64,000 bases of DNA from Planctomycetota bacterium (lineage in GTDB: Bacteria; Planctomycetota; Planctomycetia; Pirellulales; UBA1268). Each line of letters opens with the position of its first letter. Positions within the stretch are counted from its first letter, which is position 1. The notes beneath the pieces are model-generated. The model ran no database searches and was not told where the DNA came from. It saw only the letters and a list, made by a program, of their open reading frames with translations. The stretch lies in contig QWOP01000043.1 in NCBI GenBank assembly GCA_003669605.1, positions 21,130-85,129 on the forward strand, written 5' to 3'. The translations under genes and the position numbers were made by a program. Positions 17,937 through 25,874 of this stretch are shown piece by piece.

Positions 17937-19310
17937 ATGCTGGTCGTGACGGCGAACTGGGGAATCACCGATCGCTCGGCGTGGAGCGGTGCCACGGCCG
18001 CATCTGCTGGCAGGTTTTTGGCCGCCGTCCGTCGATCGGCGATCCGGGCCGGCTGGCGCCCCGATGGCTCCTACCGACCGATTGCCAGCGTCGACATCGT
18101 GCTTGCCGGTGACACTTTCGACTGGCTGGGGAGCCTCGCTTGGCTCGGGACTGTCCGTCCCTGGCATCACGGTCGCCGCAGTGAGCCGGTGCGGGAGCGG
18201 GTGATCTCCGCCACGATTCGTCCCGCCACAGCGGTTCTCGGCCCATTGGTCCGTGCTCTCCGCCGGGGGGTGACGGTTCCGATGAGCGATCGTCATGGCC
18301 GTCCCCGGTTCGGCATTATGGCGCACATTCCCCTCCGGGTTACGCTCCTGGAGGGGGATCTCGACCAGGGCTTGGCCTGTGGACCGACGCGGCATCTGGC
18401 CGAGCGGATGGGGATCGGGGTTGGTGAAACCTGGTCGGCTTGCGGAATCAGCGTCTGCCATGGACATCGCTGCGACCCGTTGTGGCCGGCAGCAGCAGAA
18501 GACTCAGACTCCCGGTGTCCGACCCTGGGGATGAGCCTCCGAGTCGACCTTGTGTGCCGCTTTGCCTCTGTCGTCGCCAGCGATCCGCTCACCGCCGCTG
18601 TCGGCCGGAAACTGGTCGCCGATCTCGCCGCTCGGCACCCGCTGTCGTACACAGACCTCGTGCGGCAGGCCTGCGGGGCGGATGGCGGTGCAGCAGACGC
18701 CACCGATCGGCTCCGAGCCGCGTGGTTGGAGAGCGTTGAAACGTGGCGTCGACTGGCTCTGAGAGCCGGGGTCCATGGCGATACCGCTTTTGATCTGGTC
18801 GATGCGCTGGCCGCCAGACTGTCCGACATCGACAGTCCCGCGTCGTCCCCTCCGGCCTGCCCCGCCGACGATGCACTGGGGCTGGGGCTGGAGGCGGTGC
18901 CGGTCTCGCTGGGACAGCAACCGACCGTTGCCGGCCTGATGCTCCGCGGCGCCCGGTTGGTGGTCTGCGGCCATCCCGCTGCGGAACTGTCCCAGCTCCC
19001 GTCACAGGGTGACCGGGCCGATCACAATCCTGCGGCTGGGGCAGGGATGCTGTGCATCGGTCCGCGGGTTGTGCCTGCCTCCCAAGGCGGCAACGGCGCG
19101 TCGGAGGTGACGAAATACCCAGACTTGGAAAGCGCCACGGCATTGGCCGATGCCGACATGCCCCCGGCGGCCGTGATTCCCGGGGATGGCGAACATGGCG
19201 GGGCAGAGGTTGTCGTACTCTGGGATGAGATCCCTCCCTGGAAAACGAGCGGCCGGCCGGCCGCCGCCCCAGGAAGAGTGGACCACCGAACCGTGGTGGA
19301 TGCCGCCTGA
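17937..19310 (+). CDS. calcineurin-like metallophosphoesterase-related protein with degenerate metal site
   Basis: A 457-residue protein of unknown function. Its first 185 residues match the order of motifs in LpxH-like metallophosphoesterases: LVVTANWG at the start (usually D-x-H), IVLAGDTFDW (57-63, intact GD-xx-D), LLEGDLDQ (138-144, where GNHD would be expected) and CHGHRCDP (174-181, HGH-like). A CGHPAAEL stretch near residue 345 stands where GHTH would be expected. Motifs I, III and V therefore lack the usual metal ligands. It could be an inactive relative or a diverged enzyme. No linked pathway is evident from the neighbours. Confidence 0.5.
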   Translation: MLVVTANWGITDRSAWSGATAASAGRFLAAVRRSAIRAGWRPDGSYRPIASVDIVLAGDTFDWLGSLAWLGTVRPWHHGRRSEPVRERVISATIRPATAVLGPLVRALRRGVTVPMSDRHGRPRFGIMAHIPLRVTLLEGDLDQGLACGPTRHLAERMGIGVGETWSACGISVCHGHRCDPLWPAAAEDSDSRCPTLGMSLRVDLVCRFASVVASDPLTAAVGRKLVADLAARHPLSYTDLVRQACGADGGAADATDRLRAAWLESVETWRRLALRAGVHGDTAFDLVDALAARLSDIDSPASSPPACPADDALGLGLEAVPVSLGQQPTVAGLMLRGARLVVCGHPAAELSQLPSQGDRADHNPAAGAGMLCIGPRVVPASQGGNGASEVTKYPDLESATALADADMPPAAVIPGDGEHGGAEVVVLWDEIPPWKTSGRPAAAPGRVDHRTVVDAA

Positions 19311-19402
19311 TGCCTGTTTTCCAATCTTTTTGACGCTCTTTCAACGGGAAACCTGTCGCTGCCTTGGCGGCGGAGTTCACCGGGACTGGAAAAAGGTCTG
19401 TC

Positions 19403-19867
19403 ATGCACACCAACACTCAGTCCGCGTATGTCTTTGAGATCGTCCTCCATCCCCGGCCTTCTGGGGCGCTTGCAGGGGTCGTCTGGAGCGATGGCATGGG
19501 AGACTGGCCGACCCTTGAGGTGCCGAGATCGACCAGCGGCGAACCGATGACGATCGTCTTTGACAAGGCCTTCGAACGCCTGGGGGGGCTTGAGCGGATG
19601 TACACCGAACCGGACGGTTCCTTCGTGTGGGTTGGCCCCGGAGGAGGCACTCAATGGCAGATTGATGGCAATGCTGCCGAGAAGGACAGTCGCGTCCTCC
19701 TTGCGGAACTCAAAGGCAACTGTCCGCCCGAAGCGCTCGACAGGCTGTTGGGGGCCTTCGGTTGGCCCGAACAGAGCGTGATGATGCAACTGGTGAGGGC
19801 GGGAGTGTTTCTCGACGAGGAGACCTTCCGCCGTCATGCCACCGCCCGAGCCGCGGCGGGCAATTGA
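19403..19867 (+). CDS. conserved-type hypothetical protein
   Basis: A 154-residue soluble protein, no signal peptide or membrane segment. I do not recognise the family. It contains FEIVLHPRPSGALAGVVWSDG near the start, a central GSFVWVGPGGGTQWQIDGNA and a C-terminal helical part (PPEALDRLLGAFGWPEQSVMMQLV). AAAGG precedes the ATG at suitable spacing, and third-position GC is high throughout, so it looks like a real gene. Neighbours are both uncharacterised and give no hint of function. Confidence 0.6.
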   Translation: MHTNTQSAYVFEIVLHPRPSGALAGVVWSDGMGDWPTLEVPRSTSGEPMTIVFDKAFERLGGLERMYTEPDGSFVWVGPGGGTQWQIDGNAAEKDSRVLLAELKGNCPPEALDRLLGAFGWPEQSVMMQLVRAGVFLDEETFRRHATARAAAGN

Positions 19868-20054
19868 CCGATCTGCCCCGAACAGGCGGTGACTTGAGCG
19901 GCCAGTGAAACCCTGCGGGTGGTGCCGGGCCGCCGCTGGCAGACTCTTCCGGCGGGGCATCGAATCCACGGGCCAGAGTCCGCGGGGTGCCGATACCGCC
20001 GGAGGGGATTTGATCCCCGCGGGGAACAAGCCACCACGGTCGGAGTGCTCCGGT

Positions 20055-20987
20055 ATGGACAACATCAATGGGATGGGGTGGGGAATGCGGTACACAGAGC
20101 TGACAGAGGCCTCGCACCGGCAGGTCGGACGGTTCGGGCGTTGGCTGTGGATCTCTGTTGTCTGCCTGCCGGGACTGGTGCCGGTCTGCTCCACGCTCCG
20201 TGCCGCCGAGGAAAACATCGCGGTGACGTCGTCGTACGGTGCCGGCGTGCATGCCTACTACGACGGCAATTATTCTGCTGCCTACGACGCCCTCACCGCC
20301 TCGATCGAGGCGGGAACGATGGACCCCCGTGCGTACTACTACCGCGGACTGACGGCGATCAAACTTGGTCGGACCGACGATGAGATCGAGGGGGATTTTG
20401 CCGAGGGCTCCAACCGCGAGACCGCCGGTCGTGGCGGCATCTCCATCTCCCGGTCGCTGGAGCGGATCCAGGGCCGCGACCGGATGCGGTTGGAAAAATA
20501 CCGCCAGCGGGCCCGCGTCGCCGCCGCACAGCGTGACGAGTCTGCCATCCGCCAGCGATACATCGGTGTCGAGCAGACGGCTCCTGACGTCCTCCGTCGC
20601 CGTGTGCCGGACTCCATTGCACCTTCGGCCGAGCCGTTGATCGCCCCCGCCCCGCGGGGGCGAGGCCCCGCCCGTCCGGCGGACGATGTCCGCCGGCCCG
20701 CGCCGCAGGTCGCTCCCAAGCGGGCACAGGCTGCGGAGGAGGATCCCTTCGCTCCTCCGGCCGAGCGTGACACAAGCGATCCGTTCGGCGACGATCCCGT
20801 GACAGATGATCCGCTCCGCGACGACGTCCTCGATCAGCGCGATGAGCAGATGGAGGAGCGGGCCGCAGAGACCGACGACGGCTTCGACCAACGCGATCAG
20901 CGGGACGAGGAACGGGCCGCCGAACTCGATGACCGACTCGACCAAATCGACGCCCAACAGGAACGCGAGGCTGCCGGGGGGTTCTGA
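20055..20987 (+). CDS. exported TPR-containing protein with acidic repetitive C-terminus
   Basis: A 310-residue secreted or periplasmic protein. The N-terminus carries a signal peptide (hydrophobic WLWISVVCLPGLVPVC, cleavage near LRAAEE). One TPR-like pair follows at about 60-105 (GVHAYYDGNYSAAYDAL and YYYRGLTAIKLGR). The middle is Pro/Arg/Ala-rich. The last 90 residues are dominated by Asp, Glu, Arg and Gln with imperfect repeats of DQRDEQMEERAAE and DQRDQRDEERAAE, likely a charged coiled coil. Start could be 20055 (GGAG upstream), 20073 or 20085. Function unknown. Confidence 0.65.
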   Translation: MDNINGMGWGMRYTELTEASHRQVGRFGRWLWISVVCLPGLVPVCSTLRAAEENIAVTSSYGAGVHAYYDGNYSAAYDALTASIEAGTMDPRAYYYRGLTAIKLGRTDDEIEGDFAEGSNRETAGRGGISISRSLERIQGRDRMRLEKYRQRARVAAAQRDESAIRQRYIGVEQTAPDVLRRRVPDSIAPSAEPLIAPAPRGRGPARPADDVRRPAPQVAPKRAQAAEEDPFAPPAERDTSDPFGDDPVTDDPLRDDVLDQRDEQMEERAAETDDGFDQRDQRDEERAAELDDRLDQIDAQQEREAAGGF

Positions 20988-21008
20988 CCCATCCGGCAGG
21001 AGGCCTGC

Positions 21009-22313
21009 ATGGAAGCCACGTCCTTGGCCCTCGCTCGGCGGATCGCCGACGAACTCGGACGGGCCACATTCGTCGATCCGCATTCCCACATCGATCCGCT
21101 TGCCCCCTCCGCTCGCTCACTCGTAGACCTCCTCGGATACCACTACTACACCGAGTTGGTGCACTCTTCCGGGGTGCCGAAGGAGCGGATCGAGGGGCCG
21201 GGATTGAGTGCGGACGATCGGGTGGCGGCGATCGTCGCCGGCCTGGGACCACTCTCCAACACCATCCAGTTGGAGTGGCTGATGGAGATCGCCCGCGATC
21301 TGTTCGGTTTCGACGCCGACACGCTCGACGGCTCGAACTGGCCTGATCTCGCCGCCCGCGTCCGGGAGCGGACTTCCCAACCGGATTGGACCGGAAGCGT
21401 GCTGGCCAGGAGCCGGATGGAAGCGGTGTTTCTCACCAACGACTTCGACGATCCCCTCGAGGGATTCGACACGGACCGCTTCGTGCCCTGCCTGCGGGTC
21501 GACGAGTTGGTGTTTCACGCCGCCAAGCCAGGCGTCCTTGAGCGGCTGGCGGTGACCTCGAAGGTCGAGCCGGGCGACATCCGTCGCCTCGAGGAGGCGG
21601 TGCGTGCCGTCGCCGACCGTTTTATTCGCCGCGGCGCCCGGGCAGCGGCGATCTCTCTCCCCCCAGACTTCCGCCCCAGACACGTCGAAGCCAGCGAAGC
21701 AGCCTCGGCTCTGGCTGCCATCCATCGGCTCGGAGCCGACGCCTCCGCGGCCGACCGGGCGACGCTGGCGGCCCACCTCTTCTGGACTGTGGCCGGCGTC
21801 TGCCAGGAACGCCGTCTTCCGTTCGATCTGATGATCGGAGTCCGGCGGGCGATCTATCCCGCTGGTGTCCACCAGGGGCAGGATCTGCTTGACGGTCGGA
21901 TGTCGTTGGCCGACTACGCGCCGCTATTCAACGCTTTCCCTGGGGTCACCTTCCCGGTCTCGGTGCTCTCCCAACCGCTGAACCACGAACTGGTCAGCTA
22001 CGCCTGGATCTTCCCCAACGTCCTCCCCTTCGGTCACTGGTGGTATGCCAACACCCCGGCCAGCATCGAGCGCGACCTCGAGCAGCGGATCGAGGCAGTG
22101 CCGCGGACGAAACTGCTCGGCTACTACAGCGACATGTACAAGACGGAGTTTGGATATCCGAAGTTTGCCATGTACCGGCGGGTGCTGGCCCGGGTCCTCT
22201 CCCGCCGCTTCGTTGAGCAGCGCGGTTGGAGCGAAGAGCGGGCCGTCGATCTGGGGCTCGACATGTTGGTGAGAAATCCGCGGCGCGTGTTCTATGCCTC
22301 GGATGCCAACTGA
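21009..22313 (+). CDS. amidohydrolase-fold protein related to glucuronate isomerase
   Basis: A 434-residue enzyme with the metal-dependent hydrolase fold. The N-terminal FVDPHSHIDP supplies the H-x-H metal pair (about 24-27), and the order of later motifs (LFLTNDFDDPLEGF-like, YPAGVHQGQDLLDGRM, FPNVLPFGHWWYANTP, LGYYSDMYKTEFGYPKF) resembles the UxaC uronate isomerase branch. Uronate metabolism is not otherwise visible here, so the substrate is open. It lies 21 bp after the preceding gene. Its last 22 bp overlap the end of the convergent DUF423 gene. Confidence 0.65.
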   Translation: MEATSLALARRIADELGRATFVDPHSHIDPLAPSARSLVDLLGYHYYTELVHSSGVPKERIEGPGLSADDRVAAIVAGLGPLSNTIQLEWLMEIARDLFGFDADTLDGSNWPDLAARVRERTSQPDWTGSVLARSRMEAVFLTNDFDDPLEGFDTDRFVPCLRVDELVFHAAKPGVLERLAVTSKVEPGDIRRLEEAVRAVADRFIRRGARAAAISLPPDFRPRHVEASEAASALAAIHRLGADASAADRATLAAHLFWTVAGVCQERRLPFDLMIGVRRAIYPAGVHQGQDLLDGRMSLADYAPLFNAFPGVTFPVSVLSQPLNHELVSYAWIFPNVLPFGHWWYANTPASIERDLEQRIEAVPRTKLLGYYSDMYKTEFGYPKFAMYRRVLARVLSRRFVEQRGWSEERAVDLGLDMLVRNPRRVFYASDAN

Positions 22314-22696
22314 AATCCGGCGGCCGCGAGCATCCCCCAGCCGGCGATGAGGAGGGCGCCGCCGATGGGCACGATCGCGCCGAGCACACGCAGGCCGGTC
22401 AGTGCCAGGACCCCGAGCAGTCCGCTGAAGATCAGCGTCCCGGCGAGGAAGCAGGCTCCCGCGGCGGTCAGGCGGCCACGGCTTCGCTGGCCGGCGGGGA
22501 CGACCGATGCCAGGCCGACGACAAGCAGCACGACAGCGTGGAACAGGCAGTAGCGGACTGCCGTTTCCCAGTTGGCCCCCTGTCCGTTCTCGAGGAAGAA
22601 GTCCTTGAGAGAGTGGGCACCGAAGGCTCCGGCGGCGACGCCGATTCCACCGAGGAGGGAGCCAGTGACAAACCAGATGCGTGCTGGAAGGTGCAT
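22292..22696 (-). CDS. DUF423 family small membrane protein
   Basis: A 134-residue protein with four predicted membrane helices (about 8-28, 48-68, 78-98 and 103-128). The N-terminal GGIGVAAGAFGAHSLKDF and the Trp/Tyr-flanked AVRYCLFHAVVLLVVGLAS are characteristic of the DUF423 (YgdD/TMEM256) family. The biochemical role of that family is not known. The gene overlaps the end of the convergent 21009-22313 gene by 22 bp and is followed on the other side by the secretin gene's stop region. Confidence 0.88.
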   Translation of the reverse strand: MHLPARIWFVTGSLLGGIGVAAGAFGAHSLKDFFLENGQGANWETAVRYCLFHAVVLLVVGLASVVPAGQRSRGRLTAAGACFLAGTLIFSGLLGVLALTGLRVLGAIVPIGGALLIAGWGMLAAAGFQLASEA

Positions 22697-22721
22697 GCGT
22701 GGGTGAGAGGAGATCGTCTGC

Positions 22722-25598
22722 TCAGGGACGGTTGACGCCCAAGAGCTTGTCCTCTTCCTCCTCCTGGATGATGATCCGCGGCGTCACCATCAACATCAGA
22801 CTGTCGGTCGTTCTCGCCATGCCGACGTTTTTGAAGAGTCGGTTGATGTACGGCACCTTGGAGAGGATCGGCACGCCGAACTCGTTGCGTCCCTCGCGGA
22901 GGCGTTTGATGCCGCCGAGCAGCACCGTGCCGCCGTCGGGCACGCTGACGGTGGTCGTCACCGAGGTGGTGATATATTCGGGCTGCTGGATCGTGGTGCC
23001 GTTGGAGCGGATCGTCTGCTCGTTGGCGGTCTTCGCCTGCACGCCGAGCGAGGCCCCGAGCGGGTTCTTGCCCACCTGACCCAAGCCGCCGTCGAGCCCC
23101 GACTTCTCGTCGGCACTCTTGGTCGAGGTTGAACGCGAGCCCTCGAACTGGAATTCCTGGATCTTGCCGATCTGCGAGAATTTGGGGATCAGCGTCAGCC
23201 GGACGAAGCGTCGGTCGTTGGAGACGACCGCCTGGACATTCACGCTCGTGCCCTCGGAGAGGACAGTGATCACCGGCTGCTGGGCGGCTGCGAAGTCACC
23301 CACGACCGGGATCACGCTGGTCACGAAGGGCCGCTGCACCGAGTCGTTGATGAAGGCGTTTTGGCCGTTGAACAGCGTCACCTTCGGAGCCTGCATGACA
23401 TTCGACCGGGTGTTGCCCTGGGCGGCCTGGATGAGGAAGTAGGCCTCGATGTCGCTGAGGATCGCAAACCCGAAGGTCGCTGCCGAGGTGGTGGGATCGG
23501 GGAGCCCGGGGAGCGATGGTACCTGGCCGGCACCGAAACTGTTTTGCCGGAAGGGGATGGAGTAGAAGCTCTGCACTGGATTCCCATTCAGCGTGGCGCC
23601 ATTGCTGTTGATCCGCGACACGCCGGGCTGGCCGCTGTTGTCGAGTCCGATCGTCTGCGTCGGCCCACCGGGGTTGGCGCCGATGCCGAGTGCGTAGGGG
23701 GAGGTGGAACTGTTGCTCGAGGTGGGGATGGCGGTCATGTTGAGCGGATCGCGGACGTTCGACTGGATGTTGAAATCGAAGTCGACGCCGATGCGCTCAA
23801 AGAAATTGTCGTTGAGGCGGATGAAGCGGACCTCGATGGCCACCTGCAGATCCTGGAGCCGGCGGAGCTGCTGGAGGAGGTCGGCGATTTCGTCGTGCAC
23901 CTCCTGGGTTTGGCTGATGACGACGCTCAAGTTGGTGGGGAAGGGCTGGATGGCGCCTTGACCGCCGACGGTGTTCCAACTTTGTGGGGCGACCGTGTTT
24001 TGGATGAGATCGATGAGCGATTGGAAATCGGCCATGCTGCCACCGCCGCCGGCGGGGCCGCCGAACTGAGACGGAGGAGCGCTTCCCATCTGCGGGCCGC
24101 CCCCCTGGATCTGGGCCAGTGCGTGGGCATCGACGTTGGAGTCGTTGCCGGGCCTGGCAAGTCCGGCGTTGAGGCCACCTGGCGCGGGGCCGGTCTGCAC
24201 CGAGAGATTCGAGAGCAGCGACAGTCTGGCATAGCCACCGTCGATCGCCCCGTCGAGGCCGGTGCCGTCGGAGGTGAAGTTGGGGATCGGGATCACGAGG
24301 TCAGCGACTTGGTAGGAGGTGCTGAAAACCTGCCCTTTCATCAGCCGGGGGCTCGTCACCTTGAGGACCTCGTCCTTGATGCAGTAGTCGAGGTGAAGCG
24401 GTTCGAGCACTAATTTCAGGGCGCTTTTGAGCGTGATCTTCTGGTCGAGGGAGATCGTCACCGGCGTATCGCTGCGGACCGACTCGCTGTCCAGCCCCAC
24501 CATGTCGAGGTGGATGGGGACTCCGGCCTGTCGGGCCAGTGAGTCAAGCACCGCTGCCAGCGGTTCGTTGTGATGGATGGCCACGACCTGGGAGGTGAGT
24601 TTCTTGTGAATAGCGGCCTCGGCCGGCGTCGACCGGGCGCGGCCCTCGGCGTCGATCCGGTTGCGGTTCTTGGTGAGGTCTTCCCAGTCCTTCGTGGCCG
24701 GGAACTCGATCGGACCCACGAACGGCGTCGACGAGCGATCGACGTCGGTCATGGCATCGACGAATCCGCTCTCCTTGGCGTCGGCGATCGACTTCTGCGT
24801 ATCGAGCCGGCGGATCGTGCGGCTCTGGGAGAGCAACTGACGGACGACGGGATTGTCGGGGGCGAGTTGCGCGGCCTTCTTGGCCAGCGCCTCGGCTTCG
24901 GCGTAGCGTCGCTCGTCGATGAGCGTGTTGTAGTCATCGACGAGCATCGCCAGACGCTGATCGACATCGACACGCTTGGCACGCTCTCCCTTGATCTTGG
25001 CATCGACCTCGGCGTTTTTCCGGTCGAGGGCGATGTCGGAGGAACGCTTGCCGGTCATTTCCTCCACCTCGCGGCGGGCCCGATCGATGCGCTTGGTGAG
25101 TTGGGCGCGGGTCTCAGCGGGGATGTCCGCGGATGCGACGTCGGCGGCAGCAGTGTCGAGCAGGCCGAGGGCCTCGGCGGGGGAACGCGGGGCGGCCCGG
25201 CGGGCCTCCAACTGCCTCGCGGCCACCTCGGCCGACAGCCTGGCGATGACGAGGTCGCGGGGAAGCGCCGCCTCGCCACGACCACGATCCGCTGCTGCCG
25301 GTGCATCCGTGGGAGTCGGCCGTGTGCCGTTGGTCCGGTTGAGAGCCTCTTCGATCATTCTCCGCGCTGCCGTGGCATCGGTGGCGCCGGCGGCGGGAGA
25401 GGCGGCTTCATCGGCCGGGGACGGAAGTTGCTCGACCGCGTCGTCGGCCAGCAGGATGGCAGGCATCGGCGCGGCCACCAGGCAGGCTGCGGCAAGCCAC
25501 GTGGCCAGAGTGGGAGCTCCCACCAGACCGATAGGCCTCGAGCGCAGCGATGGCCGACAGATGCTGGCGGCGGCGTGGAGTTCGCGGATGCGTGCCAT
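22722..25598 (-). CDS. secretin (GspD/PilQ-type outer-membrane channel protein)
   Basis: A 958-residue protein expected to form a multimeric outer-membrane gate for a type II secretion or type IV pilus system. An N-terminal signal (hydrophobic ATWLAAACLVAAPMPAILL) is followed by a long charged helical region (about 70-290), an STN/N0-like domain with HHNEPLAAVLDSLARQAG and DQKITLKSALKLVLEPL, and the C-terminal secretin domain with VPDGGTVLLGGIKRLREG and FGVPILSKVPYINRLFKNVG. A Gly/Gln-rich loop with GGGPQMGSAPP lies before the secretin core. No other secretion or pilus genes are in the window. The start at 25598 is chosen over 25658 because it puts the signal peptide closer to the N-terminus. 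Confidence 0.88.
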   Translation of the reverse strand: MARIRELHAAASICRPSLRSRPIGLVGAPTLATWLAAACLVAAPMPAILLADDAVEQLPSPADEAASPAAGATDATAARRMIEEALNRTNGTRPTPTDAPAAADRGRGEAALPRDLVIARLSAEVAARQLEARRAAPRSPAEALGLLDTAAADVASADIPAETRAQLTKRIDRARREVEEMTGKRSSDIALDRKNAEVDAKIKGERAKRVDVDQRLAMLVDDYNTLIDERRYAEAEALAKKAAQLAPDNPVVRQLLSQSRTIRRLDTQKSIADAKESGFVDAMTDVDRSSTPFVGPIEFPATKDWEDLTKNRNRIDAEGRARSTPAEAAIHKKLTSQVVAIHHNEPLAAVLDSLARQAGVPIHLDMVGLDSESVRSDTPVTISLDQKITLKSALKLVLEPLHLDYCIKDEVLKVTSPRLMKGQVFSTSYQVADLVIPIPNFTSDGTGLDGAIDGGYARLSLLSNLSVQTGPAPGGLNAGLARPGNDSNVDAHALAQIQGGGPQMGSAPPSQFGGPAGGGGSMADFQSLIDLIQNTVAPQSWNTVGGQGAIQPFPTNLSVVISQTQEVHDEIADLLQQLRRLQDLQVAIEVRFIRLNDNFFERIGVDFDFNIQSNVRDPLNMTAIPTSSNSSTSPYALGIGANPGGPTQTIGLDNSGQPGVSRINSNGATLNGNPVQSFYSIPFRQNSFGAGQVPSLPGLPDPTTSAATFGFAILSDIEAYFLIQAAQGNTRSNVMQAPKVTLFNGQNAFINDSVQRPFVTSVIPVVGDFAAAQQPVITVLSEGTSVNVQAVVSNDRRFVRLTLIPKFSQIGKIQEFQFEGSRSTSTKSADEKSGLDGGLGQVGKNPLGASLGVQAKTANEQTIRSNGTTIQQPEYITTSVTTTVSVPDGGTVLLGGIKRLREGRNEFGVPILSKVPYINRLFKNVGMARTTDSLMLMVTPRIIIQEEEEDKLLGVNRP

Positions 25599-25700
25599 GG
25601 ACGTGATCCCCGAGTACAGGAAAACCGTGAGGGCGGGATAGGTACCGGCCACGGCCATGGCAGGTCAAGGGCATCCGTCGATCGAGAAACTCTCTTTTCT

Positions 25701-25724
25701 CCGTGTTTTTCGAGGGAAACACGG
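25701..25724. repeat. 8-bp stem hairpin between sensor and secretin genes
   Basis: CCGTGTTT pairs perfectly with AAACACGG around an 8-base loop. It lies in the 276-bp gap between the stop of the PAS-GAF-receiver gene and the start of the secretin gene, both on the minus strand. No T-run follows in the minus direction, so a classic terminator is not clear; it may be part of the secretin leader. Confidence 0.5.
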
Positions 25725-25770
25725 ATTTCACCGGCCAAAAAAAGGGCATTTTCCCGGCGGAACTCTGAAA

Positions 25771-25787
25771 TGGTTTCCGGGAAACCA
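25771..25787. promoter_or_regulatory. 17-bp near-perfect palindrome, candidate operator
   Basis: TGGTTTCC-G-GGAAACCA is a perfect 8-bp inverted repeat around one central base, 173 bp upstream of the proposed secretin start. Its size and symmetry suit a dimeric transcription factor, but no regulator is identified. Confidence 0.3.
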
Positions 25788-25874
25788 CGCGGCGGCGCTG
25801 GAATGGAGCCCCCGGGGGCTTTGGGGGGGAGTGCCGCCTCGTGCGGTCGCTTGAGGCCGTGGAGCCACAGCCTG

